Shown: piece after piece, positions 7,128 to 15,839 of the stretch
Numbering within the stretch: position 1 is the stretch's first letter
Layout: the number at the start of each line of letters is the position of its first letter
From: Chroococcus sp. FPU101
GTDB lineage: Bacteria > Cyanobacteriota > Cyanobacteriia > Cyanobacteriales > Microcystaceae
Length of the DNA: 64,000 nucleotides
NCBI RefSeq assembly: GCF_017312365.1
Contig: NZ_BLJI01000011.1
Location: 1-64,000, forward strand
Direction of reading: 5' to 3'
Translations under genes and position numbers: made by a program
The notes under the pieces: model-generated
Databases searched by the model: none
Told to the model about the DNA's origin: nothing
Seen by the model: only the letters and a program-made list of their open reading frames with translations

Positions 7128-8738
7128 CTAAGTAACACGAATTAAAATTTTAAAAGGGGTTTGTGATTTTAAATGTAAAATTTGATGCGTTTGAGGATGT
7201 TCAAACTTTAATTCTCTTGCGTATAAATGTAAACGGCTAGATGTTGTAGAATCACCGTAAAGCCGATCGCCTAAAATTGGACATCCTAGCCCTTTTGCAT
7301 CAGCCGAATGTACTCTAATTTGATGAGTGCGTCCCGTCAATGGATAAAATTCAATACGAGTATATTGTTCATCTCTACTCATCACTTTAAAATGAGTTAC
7401 ACTGATTTTTCCTTTTTCAAAATCTACGATTTGATAAGGGCGATGTTCAGGATTTCCCCATAATGGTAACTCGATGACTCCCTCATTTTCTTTCACTGAA
7501 CCTACCAGTAACGCTTCATAAACTTTATAGATTTTTCGCTCTTGAAATAGTTTACTCAACTGGCGATAAATTAGCATATTTCGAGCTAATAGTAAAATAC
7601 CTGATGTGTCTAAATCTAAACGATGTACTGCTATTAATTCAGGAAAACCTTGTTTTAATCGATTTAGTACACTATCTTGATTATCTCGATAACGTCCTGG
7701 TACTGATAATAATCCTGATGGTTTCTCTACTGCAATTAACCATTCATCCTCATAAATTATTTTTACTTCAATTTCTTTTTTAAGAGTTTCTTTTCTGTTT
7801 ATAGAATGGTGAAGATTAGAGTTAGGTAAACCTGATAATAAAAAACCCATTAATGGCTGACAGCGTTCAACACAAGCACCATAAAACTCACCCTGTATTT
7901 TATCTAGATTTGATTCACCCCACCAAAATTCTGCCATTGTAAGAGGTTTTAATCTCTGTGTTGCTGCATAGTGTAATAGTTTTGGGGCGCAACAATCCCC
8001 CGTTCCTGTTGGTAAAAACCCTTGACTCATCAATTCTTCTAAAGATTTAGTTTGCCCTAAAAAATTAGTCAGAGAATACGCGGAATACATCTGAGTTTGT
8101 AGTCTACGCGAAAGGATTTTACGTTGTTGTTTGAGTTCGTGTATTCGTGTATCTGCTTGTGTGATGACTTCTTGTAGTGGTTTTAAAGCGTTATCTCGTT
8201 CGTGTTTAAGTTTTTTTCGTTCTATTCCGTCTAACTGACTTTGTTGATCGAATATTTTAGAATCAGTAGGATGATTTTGACGCTGTTGGTGACGTTCTTG
8301 TTTTCGTTGCTGATGGAGTAAGATTAACTTTTGTAAACGTGTCACATATTCTTGGTTTAGTGTTTCATATTGCTGGCGTTCGGGTAGAGTTTGTAAAGTA
8401 AGCAGTTCTTGTTTAATCTCATCTAAAATACTTAGTGTGCGACCTGCTTCTAAAGCAACTTGTTCTCGCCCTGGAATCGGTGGCACCCAATCTTCTACAA
8501 TAGAATGACCATTGAGTAATCCTGAGAACGCTTTGAGGATCTTTTTTTCACCTGAAGGCGTTTCTACTAACAGTACGCCATACATTTTACCTTCACAGGA
8601 ATAACGTTCATCGGTGGCGAGATCTTGCATGAGACGAAATGCGATCGCTTCTACTTCGGTTGTACGTGGTAATCTAAGTAAAGCCCTAGTTTGCGGACAT
8701 ATTCCCTCATACCAATAGGTGACAACATCATTTAGCAT
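7128..8738 (-). CDS. RluA-family pseudouridine synthase with long N-terminal extension
   Basis: The C-terminal 210 residues form an RluA-type pseudouridine synthase: IIYEDEWLIAVEKPSGLLSVPG near residue 330, then the catalytic motif HRLDLDTSGILLLAR near residue 370 with the nucleophilic Asp, and the RTHQIRVH motif near residue 475. The first 320 residues are unlike the S4 domain of most relatives; they include a strongly helical Gln/Arg/Lys-rich segment (about 115-215) likely to form a coiled coil. It modifies uridines in rRNA or tRNA; the target cannot be assigned. The protein is 536 residues, far longer than plain RluA enzymes. It is transcribed divergently from the aldo/keto reductase. Confidence 0.85.
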   Translation of the reverse strand: MLNDVVTYWYEGICPQTRALLRLPRTTEVEAIAFRLMQDLATDERYSCEGKMYGVLLVETPSGEKKILKAFSGLLNGHSIVEDWVPPIPGREQVALEAGRTLSILDEIKQELLTLQTLPERQQYETLNQEYVTRLQKLILLHQQRKQERHQQRQNHPTDSKIFDQQSQLDGIERKKLKHERDNALKPLQEVITQADTRIHELKQQRKILSRRLQTQMYSAYSLTNFLGQTKSLEELMSQGFLPTGTGDCCAPKLLHYAATQRLKPLTMAEFWWGESNLDKIQGEFYGACVERCQPLMGFLLSGLPNSNLHHSINRKETLKKEIEVKIIYEDEWLIAVEKPSGLLSVPGRYRDNQDSVLNRLKQGFPELIAVHRLDLDTSGILLLARNMLIYRQLSKLFQERKIYKVYEALLVGSVKENEGVIELPLWGNPEHRPYQIVDFEKGKISVTHFKVMSRDEQYTRIEFYPLTGRTHQIRVHSADAKGLGCPILGDRLYGDSTTSSRLHLYARELKFEHPQTHQILHLKSQTPFKILIRVT

Positions 8739-8816
8739 GACTTTTTTATGATTGTCTTGTGTCTACCTCTAAGCTATCCTTAGCGCATTAGTATTTACAC
8801 TTATAACAAAAAAAAT

Positions 8817-9797
8817 ATGCAAACTAGCCAATCTATTTATCTTCCTATTATGGGATGCGGTACTTGGGCGTGGGGAAACCGACTATTGTGGGGATATGAT
8901 CAAAGTATGGATAGCCAGTTACAGGATGTTTTTAACCTGTGTGTCAGTAAGGGTGTAACCTTATTTGATACGGGTGATTCTTATGGTACTGGTAAATTAA
9001 ACGGACAAAGTGAGAAACTGTTAGGACAATTTTCTCATGATTATTCTGGTGTCAATCAAGATAAAATCTGTATTGCGACAAAACTCGCTGCTTATCCTTG
9101 GCGACTCACTAGACAGTCGATGGTGAAGGCGTGTCAAGCTTCGGCGAAACGGTTAGGTAGAAATGTTGATTTAGTACAAATGCACTGGTCTACGGCGAAT
9201 TATGCACCTTGGCAGGAAGAAAGATTATTAGATGGTCTAGCAGATTTATATGAACAGGGTTTAGTCAAAGGTGTCGGTTTATCCAATTATGGGACAAAAC
9301 GACTCAAATACGTTCATGAAAAATTGTCTAAACGCGGTGTTCCCATTACAACATTACAGGTTCAGTATTCTTTGCTGTCTACCTATCCTGTAACAGAATT
9401 GGGATTAAAAGATGTTTGCGATGAATTAGGAATTAAACTAATTGCTTATAGTCCTTTAGCTTTAGGAATACTGACAGGAAAATATGGACAAAATAAACCT
9501 TTACCTAATGGAATACGCGGGTTATTATTTCGGCAACTTTTACCCAAAATTCAACCGCTTTTAGACTGCGTAAGAGAAATAGCCTTATCTCGACATAAAA
9601 CTCATTCTCAAGTCGCGCTTAACTGGTGTATTTGTAAAGGGACATTGCCGATACCTGGGGCAAAAACTGTAATACAAGCACGAGAAAATATTGGGGCGTT
9701 AGGTTGGTCTTTGAGTGATGGGGAAATTACAGAACTTGATCGTATTGCTGCTAGTTTAGAAAAGAAAATGGTACAAAATATCTTTCAAACTCGTTAA
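8817..9797 (+). CDS. Aldo/keto reductase
   Basis: This 326-residue protein is an NAD(P)H-dependent aldo/keto reductase with a TIM-barrel fold. The motif LFDTGDSYGTG holds the catalytic Asp and Tyr near residues 50-57. The Lys equivalent is in ATKLAAYPW, the His in LVQMHWS, and the barrel also shows GLVKGVGLSNYG and AYSPLALGILTGKY. The C-terminal cofactor-binding part reads PIPGAKTVIQARENIGALGW. The substrate is unknown. The gene converges with the sugar dehydrogenase gene with only 3 bp between stops and has no obvious terminator in the gap. Confidence 0.9.
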   Translation: MQTSQSIYLPIMGCGTWAWGNRLLWGYDQSMDSQLQDVFNLCVSKGVTLFDTGDSYGTGKLNGQSEKLLGQFSHDYSGVNQDKICIATKLAAYPWRLTRQSMVKACQASAKRLGRNVDLVQMHWSTANYAPWQEERLLDGLADLYEQGLVKGVGLSNYGTKRLKYVHEKLSKRGVPITTLQVQYSLLSTYPVTELGLKDVCDELGIKLIAYSPLALGILTGKYGQNKPLPNGIRGLLFRQLLPKIQPLLDCVREIALSRHKTHSQVALNWCICKGTLPIPGAKTVIQARENIGALGWSLSDGEITELDRIAASLEKKMVQNIFQTR

Positions 9798-9800
9798 AAA

Positions 9801-10450
9801 TTATCTTCCTTCGGTGCGACCATACAGGATATAGTCTTCAAAACCACTACTTAAAATATTATTCTGAACCGCATTAGCAACATCAGGATATTGAGTTAGA
9901 TATTCATTTTCATTAAATATACTGCTAGGATTGCGTCTTTCTGATTGTCCAAAAAGAATATAGTGATCAAATCCACTGGCAAATTGACCAGAATTAACTG
10001 CAACAGCTACATCGAGATACTGTTGAAGATAATAGGCTTCATTGTAAAGTGATAATGTGGGTAATCTATTTTCAGCCTCACCATATTTGATATAGTGTTC
10101 AAAACCACTTTGCAAACCGCCTTGTATTACCACATTCGCCACATCTGGATTATTGTTTAAATAAGATTGTTCATTAAACTGTTCACTAGGATTTCTTGCC
10201 TCGTTTTGACCAAAATACAGATAATGCTCAAAACCACTGCTAATTTGATGATTTGTTACTGCATTAGCTACATCAGGATTTTGGGATAGATAAAAAGTTT
10301 CATTGTAAAGAATACTCGGATTACGCCCTTCATATTGACCAAAATTGATAAAATGCTCATAACCACTAGCAATTAATCCATTATTAACGGCCGCTTTAAC
10401 ATCAGGATAGAGATTGAGATAATAAGTATCATCATACAAATTAGCGATCG
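9801..10450 (-). repeat. Five protein-level tandem repeats (about 43 residues each)
   Basis: The coding sequence for the dehydrogenase's C-terminus contains five diverged units, recognisable by repeated versions of TCAAAACCACT or similar (SGFEHY codons) about every 130 bp. The nucleotide copies have drifted, so the repetition is old and held at protein level. Confidence 0.8.
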
Positions 10451-11675
10451 GTATATTAGCAATTTCAACAGGAGTATAATTAATTGTCCCCGCAAACCCT
10501 GACTGTGCGAGTTTTTCATAGGAAAAAAAGTCTACAATGGCACTCGGATTAATAACCGTTGCTTCAATCCTAAAAATATCACCATCAAGACTAACAATAT
10601 ATAAATTTCCTAGCGTATCTTGACCAAATGATGCTATGTCAGTAATTGTTCCCGTATCAGGTGTTAATTCCGCAGTACGATCGCGTTGTTCTTGAATGGT
10701 TATACCATCATAGCGAAATGACCAAATCTTGTTTGTAACAAAATCACCAAAAAAATAAGTTCCTTGAAGTTCGCTAACAGAACCGCGATAAACATAACCA
10801 CCAATCACAGAAAAACCTGTAGGATGTTCATACTGATAGATCGGATCAACTAAATTAGCTGGTGGGTTATTAATATTATTTAGGCTTCCTTCTCGCAGAT
10901 TCCAGCCATAATTTTCGCCACCTGAACTAGAATGAGATTGGAAGTTAATTTCTTCCCATGTATTCTGACCCACATCACCAATATAAAGATCACCTGTCAG
11001 TTGATCAAAACTAGAACGCCAAGGGTTACGGAGTCCATAAACCCAAATTTCGTTACTAAAAGGATTATTAGCGGGAATTGTATAATTACGGTTAGCTTCA
11101 TTGGGAAAAGCATCGGCATTCACGTCAATTCGCAATATTTTGCCCAATAGATTATCCGTTATATCCTGCGAGTTATCCGAAAAACTGGGTATTCCTGGTT
11201 GATAACCTGAACCCCCACCATCTCCAGAAGCAATATATAGATAGCCATCCGAACCAAAATCCATCCAACCCCCATTATGATTTTGTGCGGGTTGGTTAAA
11301 AGTTAAAATAGTGCGGGCTGTATTCGCATTGGCAATGTTAGGATCAGAACTAACTTGATATTCTACTATTTTGGTTTGACCTGCATTTTCCCCACCAGGC
11401 GCAGTATAGTTGATGTAAAATTTGCCATTATTTTGATAGTCTGGAGGAAACGCTAAACCGAGTAATCCTTGTTCAAAACCTGCTGCTAGTAAGTCATCAT
11501 CATCAAGGTTTAGAAATGGTGTGCTTAAAACAGTATTCGTGTTTAAATCAAGAATTTTAATTTCACCTGTTTTTTGCTCAACAATAAACAGTCTTCTGGG
11601 ATCATTAGGAGGTGCAACAACAAATAAGGGGCGATCTAATCCTGTTACAATACGTTGAGTGCTTAGTTCTATCAT
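9801..11675 (-). CDS. Glucose/sorbosone dehydrogenase-type beta-propeller with five C-terminal repeats
   Basis: Residues 1-375 form a PQQ-dependent sugar dehydrogenase-like six-bladed propeller with family motifs FEQGLLGLAFPPDY, VYGLRNPWRSSFD, LYIGDVGQNTWEEIN and GGENYGWNLREG. Residues from about 410 to the end (624) are five tandem units of about 43 residues with the pattern YL..YPDV..AV..G...SG..HY..FG..E.R.P. Similar NPDV repeats occur on secreted cyanobacterial proteins beside calcium-binding domains. No signal peptide is visible, so export, if any, would be non-classical, possibly type I. The start codon overlaps the end of the upstream oxidoreductase gene by 4 bp, so the two genes are probably translated together. 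Confidence 0.85.
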   Translation of the reverse strand: MIELSTQRIVTGLDRPLFVVAPPNDPRRLFIVEQKTGEIKILDLNTNTVLSTPFLNLDDDDLLAAGFEQGLLGLAFPPDYQNNGKFYINYTAPGGENAGQTKIVEYQVSSDPNIANANTARTILTFNQPAQNHNGGWMDFGSDGYLYIASGDGGGSGYQPGIPSFSDNSQDITDNLLGKILRIDVNADAFPNEANRNYTIPANNPFSNEIWVYGLRNPWRSSFDQLTGDLYIGDVGQNTWEEINFQSHSSSGGENYGWNLREGSLNNINNPPANLVDPIYQYEHPTGFSVIGGYVYRGSVSELQGTYFFGDFVTNKIWSFRYDGITIQEQRDRTAELTPDTGTITDIASFGQDTLGNLYIVSLDGDIFRIEATVINPSAIVDFFSYEKLAQSGFAGTINYTPVEIANIPIANLYDDTYYLNLYPDVKAAVNNGLIASGYEHFINFGQYEGRNPSILYNETFYLSQNPDVANAVTNHQISSGFEHYLYFGQNEARNPSEQFNEQSYLNNNPDVANVVIQGGLQSGFEHYIKYGEAENRLPTLSLYNEAYYLQQYLDVAVAVNSGQFASGFDHYILFGQSERRNPSSIFNENEYLTQYPDVANAVQNNILSSGFEDYILYGRTEGR

Positions 11676-12760
11676 ATTGCTCCAATCATTTCTTTTATGA
11701 TCTGTGCAGTAGCGGGAGCCAATAAAACCCCATTTCGATAATGACCCGTTGCTAAAAGTACATTATCATAAAAGTCTAAGGGTTTAATGACAGGTGCCGC
11801 TTGTCCAACTGGACGTGGGCGTTTTCCTGACCAAGTTTTAATAATTTCACCCTTTTTTAGTTCGGGACAAAATGCGATCGCTTGTTCTTTCACCCATTCT
11901 AATAAATTTGCATTCGCTTCATCACTAAATTCTACGGTTGCCCCAATCCAATATTCTCCAGATCCCAAGGGTACAATATGGACATCATCCCCTGTCATCA
12001 CGGGTTGAAAGGCTACATTTCCCATCGTCTGAGGTAGTTTGAGATGAATCGCTTGCCCTAACACGGGTTGAATGTCTACGGTTTGCGCTAAAGATGTGGT
12101 TAGTAATTTTGAATCAATTCCTCCCGAAACAATCACCCAATCTGCATCAAATATACCCCTATCCGTCTGAATTTGACTACAATGGCTATTATTATCGTTA
12201 TTTAGCGGTTTTATAGTAAAATTTTGAACTTTTTGACCAAAAATACAGTTAACCCCCTTGATTGAGGCTCCAGTGATCAGGGCTTGGGTTAAAAGAGTAG
12301 GATGCACTTGACGATCGCTCTTGGAATAAAGCGCACCTAAGATTTGATCGTTTTGAACTTGCGGACAATGTTTTAATAATTCTTCAGTTGTCCACAGTTC
12401 TAAATGCCAACCTTGGGTATGACGAATCTTAACTAATGTTTGCCACTTATCTAAATCATCTTGAGTCAAACCTAACATCACTATCCCTTGACGATTATAG
12501 GGAATTGTTTGACCCGTTAGTGATTCTAATTCAGAGATTAGCGTTTCGTAGCGTTTTAAGCTATTTTCCCGCAGTTTCCAAGCGCGTCCTTTTACTTTTT
12601 GGCTAATTGCTCCCATTAATACACCAAGTGCGGCACCTGTTGAACCTGAAGCACTTTGATGTTGTTCGATGAGAGTAATGTCTAAATGAGCGCTCGTACT
12701 GAGTTCATAGGCGATCATCGCGCCGACGATTCCACCGCCAATAATAACAATTTTGGTCAT
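11672..12760 (-). CDS. FAD-dependent amino-acid oxidase/dehydrogenase (ThiO/DadA-like)
   Basis: The 362-residue protein starts with a dinucleotide-binding motif IVIIGGGIVGAMIAYELS and the FAD-anchoring acidic residue in LIEQH. The DAO-family substrate-domain motifs follow (SGSTGAALGVLMG, NRQGIVML, DRQVHPTLLTQAL), with the C-terminal FAD loop GHYRNGVLLAPATAQII. The family oxidises glycine or D-amino acids, and ThiO makes the glycine imine for thiazole synthesis. A dedicated thiamine role is not proven: no thiG is fused or adjacent. It overlaps the downstream sugar dehydrogenase by 4 bp. It lies just downstream of a strong terminator that isolates it from psbQ. Confidence 0.8.
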   Translation of the reverse strand: MTKIVIIGGGIVGAMIAYELSTSAHLDITLIEQHQSASGSTGAALGVLMGAISQKVKGRAWKLRENSLKRYETLISELESLTGQTIPYNRQGIVMLGLTQDDLDKWQTLVKIRHTQGWHLELWTTEELLKHCPQVQNDQILGALYSKSDRQVHPTLLTQALITGASIKGVNCIFGQKVQNFTIKPLNNDNNSHCSQIQTDRGIFDADWVIVSGGIDSKLLTTSLAQTVDIQPVLGQAIHLKLPQTMGNVAFQPVMTGDDVHIVPLGSGEYWIGATVEFSDEANANLLEWVKEQAIAFCPELKKGEIIKTWSGKRPRPVGQAAPVIKPLDFYDNVLLATGHYRNGVLLAPATAQIIKEMIGAI

Positions 12761-12801
12761 AAAAAAAACAAATAATAAGGGCTTCTATACCTTACTATTT
12801 G
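12761..12801 (-). terminator. Intrinsic terminator after psbQ
   Basis: On the minus strand CAAATAGTAAGG pairs with CCTTATTATTTG (12 bp, one G-T wobble) and is followed by eight T. It lies 20-60 bp after the psbQ stop and ends at the start of the oxidoreductase gene, so psbQ transcription should stop here. Confidence 0.85.
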
Positions 12802-12820
12802 TCTTTTGATTATCCTATGA

Positions 12821-13273
12821 CTAGCTATTAGCCGTTGGAAGTAAATTTAGGAAACTATCAAAGTCTTTGAGGGCTTCTTTAAATTGAGTGTAGGCTAAAT
12901 CAGCATTCTTATCTTTAGCAGCAGCGTCAATCCGTTCAAAATGACCAAACACCTCTTTTGCTAAATCAGCCGCTTTTTCTTGATCCTTGGGTAGAAGACT
13001 ACGAGAAAGATTAAGCATTTGTAATCTTAACCCTCCCAAGGGCCCGTGAATATAGGTACGTGTATCTACCCAATTCTTTTTAGCAATCAAGTCAGCAACG
13101 ATCGCCATTTTTTCCCGTGCTTCAGTGATTGGAGTAATATAAACTTGCAATTGCTCAATTTTCTCAGGGGTATAAGTTGGAGGAACTTTGACTTCTGGAG
13201 ATCCACCACAGCTTACGAGAAAGGTGGTTATTAAGACCAAAACTAAAGTTAAAATCGACCGAAAACGTAGCAT
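12821..13273 (-). CDS. psbQ: Photosystem II lipoprotein PsbQ (CyanoQ)
   Basis: The product is 150 residues from the ATG at 13273; a longer frame starts at 13309, but the shorter start places the signal sequence at the N-terminus. Residues 1-21 are a lipoprotein signal with lipobox LVSC before the mature CGGSPEVKVPP. The rest is a four-helix-bundle protein with YTPEKIEQLQVYITPITEAREKM, typical of cyanobacterial PsbQ. It is anchored on the lumenal side of thylakoids and stabilises the oxygen-evolving complex with PsbO and PsbP. It is monocistronic, with a strong terminator behind it. Confidence 0.9.
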   Translation of the reverse strand: MLRFRSILTLVLVLITTFLVSCGGSPEVKVPPTYTPEKIEQLQVYITPITEAREKMAIVADLIAKKNWVDTRTYIHGPLGGLRLQMLNLSRSLLPKDQEKAADLAKEVFGHFERIDAAAKDKNADLAYTQFKEALKDFDSFLNLLPTANS

Positions 13274-13429
13274 CACTGTATGGTAACTCTTTAAGGTATT
13301 CAATGTCATTATTGATTGTCTCAGGAATTCGTCACTTTTTGACCGATCAAGATTGAAAAAATTTAGCTGATTACAATGGATATTGTTGCGAAACCTGTTG
13401 GCTAAAAAATTTCTGGTGTACTAAGTATA

Positions 13430-14047
13430 ATGGCTTATCAAAATAAATTAATTATCTTCACCCGCTATCCCGAACCAGGTAAAACTAAAACCCGTTTAAT
13501 TCCTATTTTGGGTGAAGAGGGTGCATCAAACCTACACCGTCAACTGACTGAAGCAACCTTTAAGATGATTCAACCTTTGATTAATAATGATTTTCTCTCG
13601 CTAAAAATTTGTTTTACGGGTGGAAATCAAGAATTAATGGAAAATTGGTTAGGGAAAGATTTAAGTTATCAAAATCAGTATGGAGAAGGATTGGGCGATC
13701 GCATGAAATTCGCTTTTGAAACGGAATTCCGTGATAGGATGACTCAAGTGGTGATCATTGGTACAGATTGTCTTGAACTCAACGAAAATATCATCCGACA
13801 GGCGTTTGAATCATTAGCTAAATCTGATTTAGTTTTAGGCCCTGCACAAGATGGGGGTTATTATTTGATTGGTCTTAAAAAAGTCTATGCCGAGTTATTG
13901 ACCGATATTGCTTGGGGAACCGATACCGTTAAGAAAAGAACATTAGAAATTGCTCACAACTTAAATTTAAAAACCTTTTTACTACCGATGCTCCAAGATC
14001 TTGATCGTCCCGAAGATCTACAACAATATTACACAAAAAACAATTAA
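13430..14047 (+). CDS. TIGR04282-type glycosyltransferase (DUF2064)
   Basis: This 205-residue protein of the DUF2064 group adopts a nucleotide-diphospho-sugar transferase fold. Seen motifs are FTRYPEPGKTKTRL at residues 10-23, QYGEGLGDRMKFAFE, the metal-binding-like VVIIGTDCLELNE, LVLGPAQDGGYYLIGL and WGTDTVKKRTLE, all standard for the family. Members in arsenosugar clusters are thought to glycosylate; others lie outside such clusters, as here, so the substrate is uncertain. Its stop overlaps the stop of the convergent 2H phosphoesterase gene by 4 bp. Confidence 0.85.
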   Translation: MAYQNKLIIFTRYPEPGKTKTRLIPILGEEGASNLHRQLTEATFKMIQPLINNDFLSLKICFTGGNQELMENWLGKDLSYQNQYGEGLGDRMKFAFETEFRDRMTQVVIIGTDCLELNENIIRQAFESLAKSDLVLGPAQDGGYYLIGLKKVYAELLTDIAWGTDTVKKRTLEIAHNLNLKTFLLPMLQDLDRPEDLQQYYTKNN

Positions 14048-14601
14048 ATCGATTTAAAATCATACTCCTCTAAAACGTTCCATTTACCATTTTTAGAGAT
14101 TAATAAACTAAGTTGCTCAACTACAAACTCTTCATGGAATGATTGATGAGAGAATTCTGACCATGCTCTGGTAAAATTATCTTTAGTTAAATCTCTAAAA
14201 CCGACGGTTAGATGAGGTGCAAAGGGACGATTTTTAGAAGGTTGATGAATAATGCCTAAATGAGCCTCCAAAAAATTCATTAAATCATGTTGTATCTTTA
14301 ACAATTCAGGCGTTTTCATAACATTAATATAAATAACTCTTGGCTTAAATGCACCAAATCCATCGAGTATCATGGGAATTGGAGCATAATTTTGTACAAA
14401 GCTTTGTAAAAGTTGCGTAAGGTTTTGTAAATTCTCTTCTCTCCATTCAAAAGGAGGTTGTAATGTAATATGAGGAGGAGATTTTTGAGCCGCCCGACTT
14501 TGATAAAACGTGGCAAAATGTTCTTTTATTTCATGAGCAGCTTGTTGTACTGTCTTAGGTGGTAACAAAGCAATAAAAAATAAGTTTTGATTCGATTTCA
14601 T
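14044..14601 (-). CDS. 2H phosphoesterase / 2'-5' RNA ligase family (LigT-like)
   Basis: The 185-residue protein bears the two HxT/S motifs of the 2H superfamily: PPHITLQPPFEW near residue 43 and FAPHLTVGFRD near residue 127. These histidines form the active site for cyclic-phosphate hydrolysis or 2'-5' ligation of RNA ends. The length is normal. It is convergent with the glycosyltransferase gene (4-bp overlap) and divergent from the YciI gene. The physiological RNA or nucleotide substrate is unknown, as for most bacterial relatives. Confidence 0.85.
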   Translation of the reverse strand: MKSNQNLFFIALLPPKTVQQAAHEIKEHFATFYQSRAAQKSPPHITLQPPFEWREENLQNLTQLLQSFVQNYAPIPMILDGFGAFKPRVIYINVMKTPELLKIQHDLMNFLEAHLGIIHQPSKNRPFAPHLTVGFRDLTKDNFTRAWSEFSHQSFHEEFVVEQLSLLISKNGKWNVLEEYDFKSI

Positions 14602-14641
14602 TGATATTTTGTTTTACTTTAGTTGACTTATTGATTAAAAT

Positions 14642-14908
14642 ATGCCTTGGTTTGTCAAAATAGAAAAAGGAATTGTTGATAAAAAAACCTTTGATCAATA
14701 TGTGCCAGCCCATAAAGCCTATGTCCATGATCTGATCGCAAAAGGACATCACGCAAAAACAGGTTATTGGCAAGAATTTGGCGGCGGAATGCTACTTTTT
14801 ACAGCCAATTCGCTACAAGAAGCTAAAACAATTGTCGCACATGATCCCCTAATTCAAAATCATTGTGTGGAATACGAGTTACATGAGTGGCATATTGTTG
14901 TTGAATAA
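14642..14908 (+). CDS. YciI-family protein
   Basis: An 88-residue protein with the dimeric alpha/beta-barrel (ferredoxin-like) YciI fold. The motif HKAYVHDLIAKGHHAKTG contains the conserved His, and GGGMLLFTANSLQEAKTIVAHDPL the typical second half with its acidic D-P pair. Members are often muconolactone-isomerase-like or of unknown function. It stands alone between two minus-strand genes and ends 7 bp before the stop of the fructosamine kinase-like gene. Confidence 0.85.
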   Translation: MPWFVKIEKGIVDKKTFDQYVPAHKAYVHDLIAKGHHAKTGYWQEFGGGMLLFTANSLQEAKTIVAHDPLIQNHCVEYELHEWHIVVE

Positions 14909-14915
14909 TTTTATT

Positions 14916-15785
14916 CTATCTTTTCGCTAAAATCTGCTGTAACATTTGATTTGCTTGGGTACCATAGCCCCCACCAAACAAATTAAAATGATTGAGAATG
15001 TGATACAGATTATAAAGAGTTTTACGACGTTGATAGCCATCACTTAGGGGAAAAACTTGATTGTAGCCTCGATAAAATGCGGCAGGAAAACCCCCGAATA
15101 ATTCAGTCATTGCTAAATCGACTTCACGATCGCCATAATAAGTAGCAGGATCTAAAATGACGGGTTCTCCTGTTATTGTAACGGCTGCATTTCCAGACCA
15201 TAAATCACCATGAACTAAAGACGGTTGCGGATGATGGTTACTTAAAGACTCAAGAACCGCAGGAAGGACTAAACTTTCGCTTGGAAAGCCTCCCCCGCGT
15301 TTTTTCGCTAATCTTAACTGATAGCCGATGCGATACTCAGTAAAAAAATCAGCCCACTGGTCTGTCCAAGTGTTAATTTGAGGGGTTGAACCAATTGTAT
15401 TATTACATTCCCAACCAAATTTAGACACTCCCCCCACCTGATGTAAGGCGGCTAATTTGCGCCCCATTTCTTCCCAAGAAGTGTTATCACCACGTCCAAA
15501 TTCCAACCATTCTAAAACCAAAAAGCTAGAACTATCACTCAGCCCCCAACAAACAGGCTGAGGTACCCGTATCGTGTGAGTCGCTGACATTTGCTGTAGT
15601 CCAGAAGCTTCTGCTGTGAACATCGCCAGTTGTGCCGCGCTGTTGATTTTGACAAAGTACGTTTGTTCTAGATTTGATACTGCGTAACCTTGATTAATAC
15701 AGCCACCACTCACAGGACGAGTTTTTTCAATTTGAAAAGATTTCCCCGTCGCTTGTGTAATTTGTTCAGCAATTTGATTCCACAT
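14916..15785 (-). CDS. Fructosamine kinase family protein
   Basis: The product is 289 residues from the ATG at 15785; a TTG at 15803 is also in frame but lies inside the upstream terminator. The protein kinase-like fold is clear: catalytic loop PSLVHGDLWSGNAAV near residue 190, metal-binding ILDPATYYGDREVDLAMTELFGG, and an N-terminal G-rich SGGCINQGYAV nucleotide loop. These kinases phosphorylate the sugar of glycated proteins (ribulosamines or fructosamines) and so start deglycation. It is located downstream of an Ala/Lys-rich protein gene but separated from it by a terminator. Confidence 0.88.
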   Translation of the reverse strand: MWNQIAEQITQATGKSFQIEKTRPVSGGCINQGYAVSNLEQTYFVKINSAAQLAMFTAEASGLQQMSATHTIRVPQPVCWGLSDSSSFLVLEWLEFGRGDNTSWEEMGRKLAALHQVGGVSKFGWECNNTIGSTPQINTWTDQWADFFTEYRIGYQLRLAKKRGGGFPSESLVLPAVLESLSNHHPQPSLVHGDLWSGNAAVTITGEPVILDPATYYGDREVDLAMTELFGGFPAAFYRGYNQVFPLSDGYQRRKTLYNLYHILNHFNLFGGGYGTQANQMLQQILAKR

Positions 15786-15801
15786 TGATTTTAATGTAGT
15801 C

Positions 15802-15830
15802 AAAAAAAGGGTAGGAATAAACCCACCCTT
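15802..15830 (-). terminator. Intrinsic terminator after the Ala/Lys-rich protein gene
   Basis: On the minus strand AAGGGTGGG pairs with CCTACCCTT (9 bp, one wobble; loop TTTATT) and is followed by seven T. It lies 10 bp after the stop at 15840. Confidence 0.85.
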
Positions 15831-15839
15831 AATATTTAT

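Noticed and set aside
8639-8650. HIP1 octamers GCGATCGC, here and at many other places
   Set aside because: These are genome-wide in cyanobacteria and lie inside genes as often as outside, so they were used as a taxonomic hint and not as regulatory sites.
9801-10450. Regularly spaced repeats that could be mistaken for a CRISPR array
   Set aside because: The units are about 130 bp, coding, and conserved at protein level only; spacers are absent.
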